From Leucobacter komagatae (GTDB lineage Bacteria > Actinomycetota > Actinomycetes > Actinomycetales > Microbacteriaceae), in assembly GCF_000834055.1 (NCBI RefSeq), contig NZ_JXSQ01000013.1:1-64000 (forward strand): a stretch of 64,000 bases of DNA, read 5' to 3'. Positions 27,356 to 35,758 of the stretch are shown piece by piece. How positions within the stretch are numbered: the stretch's first letter is position 1; each line of letters begins with the position of its first letter. The notes under the pieces were generated by a model. The model saw only the letters and a program-made list of their open reading frames with translations. It had not been told where the DNA came from and ran no database searches. Made by a program: the position numbers and the translations under genes.

Positions 27356-27867
27356 GCATACTGGCTTGCGCCATGCTCCTCACGCTCGCAGCATGTAGTG
27401 CGCCGAGCGGAGGATCCAGCGCTCCCCCTGAGGACACCTCAAGTCCAGCCCCGACGACGTCCCCGTTCACGTCTCCGAAGATGTCCATCACCTACGAAAT
27501 CGAGGGTGCATTCCACACAGTTTCAACGGAACTCACCACTCAGGGATGTACTGAAAAGCTGTTCTGGGCTGAGGCCCCCGAGAGCCGCAACGCCAGCCTG
27601 TTGCTCAACAAGGAAAGCGTCACGGGGAAGAGTCCGCAGATTTCTGCCGCGATTCTCGCTGACAATTTCGTCACGTTCATCGGGTTTGGCGTTCCCGAGT
27701 TCAGCGAGGGCGAGAGCGCTAGCCGGGCGGTTGTTGTCGAAGCGCCCGGAACCGCGATGGTTTCGCCAGCCCCAGCAGGGGAAAATCCTGGCCTGTCGAA
27801 AATCGATCAGTCGGAGGGCGTCAGTGTTCCGGCAACCGTCACTGTTACCGTCGACTGCCTCCGCTAA
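27337..27867 (+). CDS. Lipoprotein coupled to the envelope protein, intact copy
   Basis: The 176-residue product has a signal peptide with lipobox TLAACSAP (Cys at about 20) and a Ser/Thr/Pro-rich linker to about 45. The mature domain has two cysteines (QGCTEKLFWAEAP and TVDCLR). Its pattern ISYxxx...C-T-x-x-x-F-A...ASL loosely parallels the preceding gene, so they are probably distant paralogues. ATG 27337 overlaps the preceding stop, implying coupled translation. A second copy survives only as a stub at 28755. Function unknown. Confidence 0.75.
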   Translation: MIAARKGILACAMLLTLAACSAPSGGSSAPPEDTSSPAPTTSPFTSPKMSITYEIEGAFHTVSTELTTQGCTEKLFWAEAPESRNASLLLNKESVTGKSPQISAAILADNFVTFIGFGVPEFSEGESASRAVVVEAPGTAMVSPAPAGENPGLSKIDQSEGVSVPATVTVTVDCLR

Positions 27868-27917
27868 CCGCTCTATCTCACCGCGCCGACTGCTCGGCGA
27901 ACTGGCTTCTCACTGAA

Positions 27918-28245
27918 TCAGCCCCACTGCCCCAGCTCCTCGTAGCCAGGCTCACGGAGTTCCTCGAACGGGGCGAACTTCACGGGCAGATTCCGCTCCC
28001 CACACGGTCACACGTGAAGTACGCGCCGCGATTACAGTCAATGCCGGTGACCTGCGACGAGTTGCCCCCGGAGTCGTGCGCACTGTCCAGGGGCGTGCGC
28101 AGGATCCGGGGGCAATGTGCGTGACTGGGCGGCGCGCGCTTCGGGCACAGCCACACGCGGTCACCCGTGTTGGGTATGTTTGAGATTGCATCGGGGGCAG
28201 GCTCGAGTGATTGCCTGCGGGTCCGCGAGGGCTTTCGCGCCGCAC
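27918..28245 (-). pseudogene. Decayed 3' end of a uvrD-like helicase gene
   Basis: On the minus strand the last codons read GERNLPVKFAPFEELRE then PGYEELGQWG and a stop at 27920-27918. The real UvrD ends GERKLLVKLAPIEKLSE. Upstream, nucleotide similarity to uvrD continues in pieces (AHV with a 6-base loss, GGTCACCGG, GTGC-GGATCCG) but the frame is broken by a TGA and deletions. The remnant encodes 10 more C-terminal residues than the intact gene, so it is not simply a copy of the present uvrD. The 5' limit is approximate. Confidence 0.72.
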
Positions 28246-28290
28246 CACCGTGATGGCGTTGAACCGGTCAACAGCAGAGGGGCTTTCCGC

Positions 28291-28758
28291 ATGGCGCAGG
28301 TAGCGCGCAAGCGCAGGGGAATCTGGTTTCTCCTCGCGGCACTTGGAGTCTGTGTCGTGTTCTTACTCACCCAGTGCAATGCGGGAGGGTCCAAGGTCAC
28401 CATCAGTTATGGCGACAACCAGACCGCCACCGGTGTCTTCGAGAGTGCCGACTGCACCGATACCGAGGTGTTCGCGGTGGCCGTCAAACCCCGCATTGCC
28501 TCGCTCTCAGCGACGTTCGATGACGACCGCGAAATCTATAGCGCCCAGGTGAAGGTGTACGACGAAGTACTCGTACTGCTGCAGACCGAGGATATTTCGC
28601 TAAGCCGCGAAGGCAACACGGTGTCGGTCAGCGGGAAGGGCACCGTGAAATACACGCCGATCAACGAGAGAAACACCGTCCCTGGCGAAAGCTACAACGA
28701 AGAAGACGTCAAAACCTCGCCCGGCTCTTTCGAAGCAACGATTCAGTGCAGCAAATGA
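28291..28758 (+). CDS. Small membrane-anchored or lipoprotein-like envelope protein, copy 2
   Basis: The 155-residue twin of the gene at 26873 has ATG 28291 preceded by AGAGGGG. The lipobox-like end is LLTQCNAG. Differences from copy 1 are few and clustered: a patch just after the cysteine (NAGGSKV against SAGRSTL) and one near residues 80-90 (DDDREIYS against DEARDFSR). The last 60 residues differ at one position. It is intact and would be translated, but its partner lipoprotein gene downstream is reduced to a stub. Confidence 0.75.
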   Translation: MAQVARKRRGIWFLLAALGVCVVFLLTQCNAGGSKVTISYGDNQTATGVFESADCTDTEVFAVAVKPRIASLSATFDDDREIYSAQVKVYDEVLVLLQTEDISLSREGNTVSVSGKGTVKYTPINERNTVPGESYNEEDVKTSPGSFEATIQCSK

Positions 28759-28773
28759 TCGCGGCACGAAAAG
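28291..28773 (+). repeat. Direct repeat copy 2 of a duplicated gene block
   Basis: Near-identical to 26873-27355. Identity stops abruptly a few codons into the next reading frame, at about 28783. Confidence 0.9.
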
Positions 28774-28850
28774 GCATACTCGCCGGCCAGGCTCCTCGCT
28801 GCTCAGGGTCGAACACTGACCCCAGCCCAGCCCAGCCCAGCTCCGCGTAA
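28755..28850 (+). pseudogene. Truncated stub of the second lipoprotein copy
   Basis: ATG 28755 starts MIAARKGILA, the same ten residues as the intact lipoprotein at 27337, then diverges into GQAPRCSGSN and a stop at about 28848-28850. Roughly 500 bases present in copy 1 are missing here. The region includes four tandem CCCAG units at 28821-28840, a possible scar of the deletion. Confidence 0.8.
28821..28840. repeat. Four tandem CCCAG units
   Basis: The 5-base unit is repeated four times exactly between the lipoprotein stub and the uvrD stop. Confidence 0.85.
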
Positions 28851-28852
28851 CC

Positions 28853-31459
28853 CTATTCGCTGAGCTTCTCGATCGGGGCGAGCTTCACGAGCAGCTTCCG
28901 CTCCCCCACGGTGTCGAAGGTGACGTGAGCGACGCGCTTGGAGCCGGCTCCGGTGACCGCGTTCACGCGGCCCTCACCGTATTCGTCGTGCCGGATCCGG
29001 TCGCCCAAAGCGAGTTCGAGGTCACCGTTGTCGCGAATATTGCCGACGATCGTGTTTGGGAAGCCGCCGCCAGTGGCCTGGGCTTCCTTTGCGAGACGCT
29101 TGCGCTCGCGCCACTTGTCGAGTGCGGACTGCATGTTTCCGCTCGCGGGCTCGGCGACCGCTGCGGAGCTACCGCCGCTCGCACCAAAGGAGACCTGGGA
29201 GTCGCGGTTGCGCGACCACGAGGCGCCGCTCGCGCCGGGCGCGCGGCCGGCGTTGAGCGCACGCGACTGCGTCCCGCCGCGGCCGGTAACCTCGCCCGGC
29301 GACTGCCGCCATTCGATGAGCGACTCCGGGATTTCTTGGAGGAACCGCGACGGCATCGCGACCGCGATGTCGCCGAACGTCGCACGCGTCGAGGCGAGCG
29401 TGATGAACAGTTTCTCGCGGGCACGCGTGATGCCGACGTACATGAGCCTTCGCTCCTCGTTGATGCCGCCGAGCTCGTCAATCGACATCTGGTGCGGGAT
29501 GAGCCCCTCTTCGACGCCCGTGATGAACACTGCTGGGTATTCGAGGCCCTTCGCGGTGTGCAGCGTCATGAGCGAGACGGTGCCGCTCTGGTCGTCGAGG
29601 TCGTCGGCTGCTGCCACGAGGCTGACCTCGGTGAGGAACGCGAGGAGGCCTGCGCCCGGCTGCTGCGCGTCGAACTCGCGGGCGACCGCGATGAGCTCCT
29701 CGAGGTTCTCAGCACGGGCGTCGTCCTGCGGGTCACGCTTCGCGCGGAGCTTCTCGATCATCTCGGTTGAGTCGAGCACGAGCTTGAGCACATCGGCGAC
29801 CGGTGCGGGCTTCTTCTGCGTGGATTCGGCGTCGCCGTCGGTGGCTTCAGTGGCAGCATCGTCGGCTGGCGGCGGAGCGATGTCGGTCGCGCCACCCCCG
29901 AGCGCCATGTGTGTCGCCCGAGTCAGCAGGTCTGCGAGCTCGACTACTGTTGTGCGGATCTTCGGCCCGAGGGCCGGGATCTCCTGGGCACGCTGCATCG
30001 CTTCGTGGAACGTGATGCCCTCGGCCTCTTGGAAGTTCGCGAGGTGAGCTTCTGCCATGGGGCCAACGCCGCGCTTCGGTGTTCCGAGCATGCGCGACCA
30101 CGAGATCGGGTCGAACGGATTCGCGATCGTGGTGAGGTAAGCCATCGCGTCTTTGATTTCGGCGCGATCGTAGAACTTCGTTCCGCCGAGCACGCGGTAC
30201 GGGATCGCGGAGCGGATGAGCAACTCCTCGAGCGCTCGCGTCTGCGAGTTCGTGCGGTAGAAGACGGCGATGTCGCCGTAGGGCATGCCGTCTCGGTGGA
30301 GGTCCTCGATCTCCTCAGCGACGAAGCGCGCCTCGTCGTGTTGCGAATACCCGGTGAAGCCGACGATCTTTTCGCCGTCGCCCTCCGCGGTCCACAGCTT
30401 CTTGTCCTGGCGGTCAAAGTTGTTGCCGATGACCGCATTTGCCGCGCTGAGGATGTTCTGCGTCGAGCGGTAGTTCTGCTCGAGCTTCACGACCTCAGCG
30501 TTCGAGAAGTCGCGTTCGAACTCGACGATATTTCTGATGTTGGCGCCGCGGAACGCGTAGATCGACTGGTCGGAGTCGCCGACGACCGTGAGGCTCGCGC
30601 CTGGGATACGGCCGAGCCCGTCGAGCTCACGCTCGCGCACGGGTGGAACCATGCGCTCGACCTGTTCCGGTTCGACGTGCTTCGTGAGTTCACGGATGAG
30701 CGAGTACTGCGCGTGGTTCGTATCCTGGTACTCGTCGACGAGGATGTGCCTGAAGCGGCGCTGATAGATCGCGGCTACGTCGGGGTGCGCGCGGAACAGC
30801 TGCACGGTCTGCCCGATGAGGTCGTCGAAGTCGAAGGCGTTTGCCCGCTTCAGCTCTTGCTCGTACGACGTGAAGATCTCAGTAAAGAGCCGTTCGCGCG
30901 GGTCGCTCGCGTTCGCGGTGGCCGCGTAGTCGTGCGCGTCGGAAAGCTCGTTCTTGAGCTTGGAGATCTTCGCGCTCGTGTTGGCTGGTGTGAAGCCGTA
31001 GGTGTCGGCGTCGAGCTCCTTGATGATGCGTTTGAGGAGCGCGCGCGAGTCGGCCGAGTCGTAGATTGTGAAGCCGGAGACGTAGCCGAAGCGTTCTGCC
31101 TCGCGCCGCAGGATCCGCACGCACGCAGAGTGGAACGTCGACACCCACATGCCCTCGACACCCGCGCCGAGCAGCGAACCGAGCCGCTCGCGCATCTCTG
31201 CTGCTGCCTTGTTCGTAAACGTGATCGCGAGAATCTGGCTTGGCCAGGCCTCTTTCTCGCGGATGAGGTGCGCGATGCGGTGCGTGAGCACGCGTGTCTT
31301 GCCTGAGCCCGCCCCTGCGACGATGAGGAGGGCAGGGCCGCGGGCGATGACCGCACGGCGCTGCTCTGGGTTCAACCCGTCGAGCAGCGGGTCGGTGCCG
31401 TCGGTAGCCTGGGCGCCGCCGAAGGGTGCGCCGGGATCAAGAAGTTCAAAGTCGCTCAT
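28853..31459 (-). CDS. uvrD: ATP-dependent DNA helicase UvrD/PcrA
   Basis: I start at ATG 31459 (MSDFELLDPGAPFGG), giving 868 residues, as expected for actinobacterial UvrD1; the longer reading has no support. Motifs are complete: Q-motif LNPEQRRAVIA, Walker A AGAGSGKTRVLTHRIAHLI at about 48, motif II LVDEYQDTN, motif III GDSDQSIYAFRGA, QNYRST, TLHTAKGLEYPAVF, and VGITRAREKL. A Lys/Arg-rich linker leads to a C-terminal Tudor-like domain (GDRIRHDEYGEGRVNAV). It is a 3'-5' superfamily 1 helicase for nucleotide excision repair and conflict resolution. It is divergent from the membrane protein at 31605. Confidence 0.96.
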   Translation of the reverse strand: MSDFELLDPGAPFGGAQATDGTDPLLDGLNPEQRRAVIARGPALLIVAGAGSGKTRVLTHRIAHLIREKEAWPSQILAITFTNKAAAEMRERLGSLLGAGVEGMWVSTFHSACVRILRREAERFGYVSGFTIYDSADSRALLKRIIKELDADTYGFTPANTSAKISKLKNELSDAHDYAATANASDPRERLFTEIFTSYEQELKRANAFDFDDLIGQTVQLFRAHPDVAAIYQRRFRHILVDEYQDTNHAQYSLIRELTKHVEPEQVERMVPPVRERELDGLGRIPGASLTVVGDSDQSIYAFRGANIRNIVEFERDFSNAEVVKLEQNYRSTQNILSAANAVIGNNFDRQDKKLWTAEGDGEKIVGFTGYSQHDEARFVAEEIEDLHRDGMPYGDIAVFYRTNSQTRALEELLIRSAIPYRVLGGTKFYDRAEIKDAMAYLTTIANPFDPISWSRMLGTPKRGVGPMAEAHLANFQEAEGITFHEAMQRAQEIPALGPKIRTTVVELADLLTRATHMALGGGATDIAPPPADDAATEATDGDAESTQKKPAPVADVLKLVLDSTEMIEKLRAKRDPQDDARAENLEELIAVAREFDAQQPGAGLLAFLTEVSLVAAADDLDDQSGTVSLMTLHTAKGLEYPAVFITGVEEGLIPHQMSIDELGGINEERRLMYVGITRAREKLFITLASTRATFGDIAVAMPSRFLQEIPESLIEWRQSPGEVTGRGGTQSRALNAGRAPGASGASWSRNRDSQVSFGASGGSSAAVAEPASGNMQSALDKWRERKRLAKEAQATGGGFPNTIVGNIRDNGDLELALGDRIRHDEYGEGRVNAVTGAGSKRVAHVTFDTVGERKLLVKLAPIEKLSE

Positions 31460-31546
31460 CGTGTCTCCAGTGTAGGCGGGGCCGATGACATTGGCGTATC
31501 GGCACCACACCAAAAGCGGCACAGGACGGACTATTGCGCAACTTAT

Positions 31547-31561
31547 GTAATACAGTGTTAC
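31547..31561. promoter_or_regulatory. Imperfect palindrome in the uvrD/31605 divergent promoter
   Basis: GTAATACAGTGTTAC is a near-palindrome of 15 bases (one mismatched pair around a central A), in the only AT-rich part of the divergent intergenic region. It overlaps a possible -10 (TAATAC). It may be an operator; it does not match an actinobacterial SOS box. Confidence 0.35.
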
Positions 31562-31604
31562 TGCTCCTCGCGCCGCACGCCCAGCCACCGAACAGGACAG
31601 CGAC

Positions 31605-33461
31605 ATGCGCACGAACCCGGCCGAATCCCCTCGCTCCCATGGGCGCGGTGGACCCAAAACGCTCGAGACGCCCACTCCGCGAATCACGCGAGCCGCACCC
31701 GCGCTCCGCCCGATCCTGCTGGCGCTCGCTTCGATAGCTATGGCTCTGTGGGCGCTCGCGAGATCCACCGCGCCGCCCCACGTCGCTGCGCTAACCTGGG
31801 CGATCGCCGCGTGCCTCGCCGCCCTTGCGCTCGGCGCAACTGCTGCAGCGCGCTCGGCGGGCGGGCACCGCCGTGCGCACCCGCTCGCGCGAACCGGCCG
31901 ACTCGTGCACGGCCCGCACCGGATCGACTTCACGCCGCACGCCGTCATCGGACACAGCATCCTCGACCTCATCGCGGCCGTGCTTGTCATCACCGCGGCC
32001 GCCGCGAACGACCCGCCCCCACTTGCCTACTACACGGTTGGTCTCGCACTGATCGGTGCGGTCATCGGCGCACTCCTCTGGCGCTATCGCTCGACGAAGG
32101 CTTGGCTGCAGCGTGCGACAGCGATCGGTGCAGCACCGTTAGGGTCCGCACTCGCCGTCGTGCTCACCTGGGTCTGGCAGGGAGACGACTTGGCCGCTGG
32201 CTTCGCCTTGTCCGTTGGCGCGGCAACATGTGCCGGGTTCGTGCTCGGCGCACAGGGGACCGCTCTCATGGAGCGCGAGTACGCCGGGCCGCGCCGCGCG
32301 CTCGTGCAGGCCGCGTGGGAGGGCGTCACACACGTGCATGCCGACGGAACGCTCACGACGGCGGGTCAGCGTCGCCCCCGCCCCCGCGAGGGCAGACCCG
32401 CCGCCGTGCCAGCCAGTCTCGACGTGCGACCGCTACTGGCCGCCGTGGCCAAAACAGACTCTGAGCGGTTCGTCACAGCACACCTCAGCGAACACAAGGG
32501 CCTTGAGCACCGCTCCCCAACGACCAGCTTTCTAATGTCGGCCCCCGTCGTCATCGTCGTGGTGATCCCGTCGTTTGCGCACCTCGCCCCACTGACAGAT
32601 TCGCTGTGGGAGGGAGTGTGGGCCGTTGCCGCGATTGGATTGTGTGTCCTGCTGCTACTCTCACTGGGCATGGCCGTGCTGCGAAGGCAGATCCACATCA
32701 CCTCGGCCGCCGACATCTTCCGGCTCACTGACTTCGCCCGCGCGAACAGTCTGAGCTACGAGCATGGACCGACTGGCGACCAGGCGACCGTGCTGTTTCG
32801 CCGCACGGTGACCTCTCCGCACGGCTGGCATGCGGCGAACACGGTGCACGAGAACGGGCAGGTCGGTGATGCCGTCGCGCCAACGACGTACCTCTCTGGC
32901 TACGCGGAGTTTCCGCTCCCCACGACGCTCCCGCACCTCCTCCTCATCCGCAAGAGCAGCTTCGCATCCGGGATACTCTCAAAGCGCAGGCCGGCCGCTC
33001 AGCAACGGCTGCAGCTCGAGGGTGACTTCGACCGCTACTTCACGGTGTACTGCCCAGTGGGGTACGAACGCGACGCGCTGTACCTCCTCACCCCCGACGT
33101 GATGGCCGCCCTCATCGACGGCGCACAGGGCTTCGACGTAGAAATCGTCGACGACCGCCTGCTGCTGCGCACCCGCCACGACGTGGTGACCCTCGATCCC
33201 GGGATCTGGCTCAGCCTGCTGCACGCGGCCGAGCAACTCATCGAGCGCACAACGCAGTGGCAGCGCTGGCGCGACACGCGCCTCGCCAGCTCCGCAGAGA
33301 CAGGCGCGGAAGGGGAAGCGCCCCACCTCGCTCTCACCGCGCCGACCGGGGTCGCACACGCCGGCGCCAGGCTGCGCGGCGCGCTCAACCCCGTCGCCGT
33401 TGTGGCGGTCGGCACCCTCGTCGCATCGCTCGTATTCTTTTGGATCGCCCAGCTCGCTTAA
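31605..33461 (+). CDS. Multi-pass membrane protein of unknown function with DUF3137-like C-terminal region
   Basis: This 618-residue protein has a basic N-terminus, about five to six hydrophobic segments before residue 220, two more at about 305-360, a soluble domain (about 370-560), and a final helix at about 595-615. In the soluble domain, LEGDFDRYFTVYCP, YLLTPDVMAALIDG and DDRLLLRTRHDV resemble the core of DUF3137-type domains (EF-x-K-x-F-x-V, LTPxFM). Ribosome site AGGA precedes the ATG. It is transcribed away from uvrD and ends 46 bases before the asparaginase gene, so the two may share a transcript. No function can be assigned. Confidence 0.7.
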   Translation: MRTNPAESPRSHGRGGPKTLETPTPRITRAAPALRPILLALASIAMALWALARSTAPPHVAALTWAIAACLAALALGATAAARSAGGHRRAHPLARTGRLVHGPHRIDFTPHAVIGHSILDLIAAVLVITAAAANDPPPLAYYTVGLALIGAVIGALLWRYRSTKAWLQRATAIGAAPLGSALAVVLTWVWQGDDLAAGFALSVGAATCAGFVLGAQGTALMEREYAGPRRALVQAAWEGVTHVHADGTLTTAGQRRPRPREGRPAAVPASLDVRPLLAAVAKTDSERFVTAHLSEHKGLEHRSPTTSFLMSAPVVIVVVIPSFAHLAPLTDSLWEGVWAVAAIGLCVLLLLSLGMAVLRRQIHITSAADIFRLTDFARANSLSYEHGPTGDQATVLFRRTVTSPHGWHAANTVHENGQVGDAVAPTTYLSGYAEFPLPTTLPHLLLIRKSSFASGILSKRRPAAQQRLQLEGDFDRYFTVYCPVGYERDALYLLTPDVMAALIDGAQGFDVEIVDDRLLLRTRHDVVTLDPGIWLSLLHAAEQLIERTTQWQRWRDTRLASSAETGAEGEAPHLALTAPTGVAHAGARLRGALNPVAVVAVGTLVASLVFFWIAQLA

Positions 33462-33507
33462 CCCGCCCGACTGCGCACGATCGACGATGGTGAGAGAGAA
33501 TGGAAGA

Positions 33508-34527
33508 ATGCGTAACACACCGCCCGAGCTGCCAACGATCCTGATCTTCGCGACCGGCGGCACCATCGGGATGCACGACACCGGCAACGGCCTCGAACCG
33601 GACCCCGGGTTTCTCGAGATCCTCGAGGAGCGCGCCGACCGCATCGCCTCCCGCTACGGCTACCGGGCCCGCGTGAATCAGCTCCAACCGGCGATCGATA
33701 GCGCGAACGCCGACGAAGAGACAGCACCCAAGATTGCCCGCGCACTCAGGGCACGGGTCGGAGCGATGCGCGCAAGCGCCGTCGTGGTGACCCACGGCAC
33801 CGACACACTCGCGTTCACTGCCTCGCGTCTCGCGTTCGAACTCTCAGGACTTGGGGTGCCCGTCGTGGTGACAGGGAGTCAGTTCGCCCACGGCGTGCGC
33901 CCCACCGACGCCTTCGACAATCTGCAGCTCGCGATCCGTGCCGTGACGCAGGCAAGCCCGACGGCGCCAGTCTCGGTCGCGTTCGGCGGCGCGATCCTGC
34001 CCGCCGTGCGGGTGACCAAGTCAGACGCGGAAGCGCTCAAGGCGTTCCGCGCGGAACGCGAGCTGGGAAGCAACCCACTGGGCCTGCCGGGAACGCCGAG
34101 CGAGCAGGCGCTCGTTCGGCCAGCACACGCACGCGTGCTGTCGGTGAGGTTCACCCCAGCGCTCGCGGCACGTGACCTGCTCGCGCTCGCGTCCGGCGAG
34201 CCAGCCGCAATGGTGCTGGAGTGCTACGGGTCCGGGAACGCACCGATGACGAAACCCGGCATGAAAGATGCGCTGAAGAGCATCAGCGAACGCATGCCCG
34301 TCGTGGCGATCACACAGTGCGCGAACGGCAGCGTTGACACGGACCGTTACGCAGTCGGCCGGCAACTCGCGGCTGCCGGTGTGACCGCAGGCGCAGATCT
34401 CACCATCGAAGCAGCGATCGCAAAGCTTGGATATCTGCTCGACCGGGGCTTCTCCCCCACCGATATTGCTCGGCTCATGCCGACGAACCTCATTGGAGAG
34501 TGCGGGGCCACCGCCACGCAGCCGTAG
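33508..34527 (+). CDS. ansA: L-asparaginase (type I-like)
   Basis: From ATG 33508 the product is 339 residues. The two catalytic threonine motifs are clear: FATGGTIGMHD near the N-terminus and VVTHGTDTLAFTA at about 92-104, with the later PMTKPGMKDAL region. It hydrolyses asparagine to aspartate and ammonia. There is no signal peptide, so it is cytoplasmic. An upstream in-frame ATG at 33487 is possible but gives only seven extra residues. A putative mRNA with the upstream membrane protein is possible. Confidence 0.92.
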   Translation: MRNTPPELPTILIFATGGTIGMHDTGNGLEPDPGFLEILEERADRIASRYGYRARVNQLQPAIDSANADEETAPKIARALRARVGAMRASAVVVTHGTDTLAFTASRLAFELSGLGVPVVVTGSQFAHGVRPTDAFDNLQLAIRAVTQASPTAPVSVAFGGAILPAVRVTKSDAEALKAFRAERELGSNPLGLPGTPSEQALVRPAHARVLSVRFTPALAARDLLALASGEPAAMVLECYGSGNAPMTKPGMKDALKSISERMPVVAITQCANGSVDTDRYAVGRQLAAAGVTAGADLTIEAAIAKLGYLLDRGFSPTDIARLMPTNLIGECGATATQP

Positions 34528-34591
34528 CGCTCGGGGCCGCACAGAGCTCGAGGGTCGCGCCCAGGGCCTCGCGGCGTCCGGCCACTGCGGG

Positions 34592-35632
34592 CTAAGCCGC
34601 GCCGCGCTCAGCTTCCCGCGCTGCAACGCCGAGATCTGGGTGGTCGACGAATATCCCGTCGACACCCGTGGCAAGCACGAGGGCGAACTCCGACTGCCAA
34701 TCGCCCCAGTCCGCGCCACTGAGCGAGGAATGGAACCGCAGGTTGAGATACCGGTTTTCCGGCCTGAGCGTCCAGGTAAAGACCAAGAGACCACGCTCGT
34801 GCGCCCGCCGCGCGAGATCTGCTGGGCCCGCCGCCAACCCAATTGCGTTCGTACGAATGAGGCTGCCCGTGTCGACGCTGATGCCGTCGACGTGCGACCG
34901 GAGATAGTCGAGACCCTCATCGCTGCGGTACCACTCAAAACTGCGTGCGCGAGGCCCGCCTTCGGCGGCCCGCGCGAGCTCGTCAGCTGGGGAGCCGAGA
35001 CGCTCGGCAAGGAACACATACGTTCCACGAACGCCAGCCTGCCTGAGCCTCCGGAGCACATCGAGCTCGAAGCACTCGATGATGAGTCGCTCCGAGCGAT
35101 CCGCCCAGCCAGTCCGTCCGAGCTCGTCCTGGATCAGCGCAGCAATATCGACACCGATCGAACGGAAATACTCGGCGTGCTTCACTTCGAGCACAACCCC
35201 GATGTCGCGGCCCTGGCGGGCGCTCTCCTCATCGACAATCCGAAAGACGTCCGCGAGCCGCAGCATTGGTTCCTGCCCGTCGAATGCACGATTGTCCGAC
35301 CTCACGCGTTTGAGCCGCTCGACGCAACGCAGGCTCGACAGCTCCGCCCACGTGAAGTCCTCGGCAAACCACCCCGTGAGCCGCTGCCCGTCGATGACCT
35401 TGGAGGTTCGCCTCCCCGCGAACTCTGCACGGCTCGCGACGTCGGTCGTCCCCGAGATTTCGTTCTCGTGACGCACAATGAGCACGCCGTCGCTCGTCAC
35501 CACGACGTCGGGCTCGACCGCGTCTGCGCCGAGGTCGCACGCGAGCCGATATGAGGCCTCGGTGTGCTCAGGCCGGTACCCGGGAGCACCCCGGTGCCCA
35601 ATAACGAGGGGGTGAGGTGCAATCTCAGACAT
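34592..35632 (-). CDS. glpQ: Glycerophosphodiester phosphodiesterase
   Basis: The 346-residue GDPD TIM barrel shows GHRGAPGYRPEHTEASYRLA at about 14 with the catalytic His, the E-x-D metal pair in ADAVEPDVVVTSDGVLIVRHEN, and the C-terminal VDGIFVDHPDL. It cleaves glycerophosphodiesters to glycerol-3-phosphate and an alcohol. No signal peptide is seen, so it is probably cytoplasmic or acts after uptake. It converges on the asparaginase gene across 64 bases and is divergent from the Bax-inhibitor-like gene. Confidence 0.93.
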   Translation of the reverse strand: MSEIAPHPLVIGHRGAPGYRPEHTEASYRLACDLGADAVEPDVVVTSDGVLIVRHENEISGTTDVASRAEFAGRRTSKVIDGQRLTGWFAEDFTWAELSSLRCVERLKRVRSDNRAFDGQEPMLRLADVFRIVDEESARQGRDIGVVLEVKHAEYFRSIGVDIAALIQDELGRTGWADRSERLIIECFELDVLRRLRQAGVRGTYVFLAERLGSPADELARAAEGGPRARSFEWYRSDEGLDYLRSHVDGISVDTGSLIRTNAIGLAAGPADLARRAHERGLLVFTWTLRPENRYLNLRFHSSLSGADWGDWQSEFALVLATGVDGIFVDHPDLGVAAREAERGAA

Positions 35633-35758
35633 GCGTACCAGCCTAGAGCCTCATTGCACACCGCCGTGAGCGAACATTCCGTACAGTCACAGCATGGGTT
35701 CCTGCCCCGTCTGTAGACTGGACACAATGCCCGACTACGCTTCGAAAGGCCCTTGCGC

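Noticed and set aside
27952-28248. 98-codon open frame on the minus strand
   Set aside because: Wrong frame for the uvrD remnant that occupies this segment; the product is Arg/Pro-rich without motif.
31460-31993. N-terminal extension of uvrD to 31993
   Set aside because: It would run across the divergent promoter and into the membrane protein gene; the extension has no helicase features, and the Q-motif lies just after ATG 31459.
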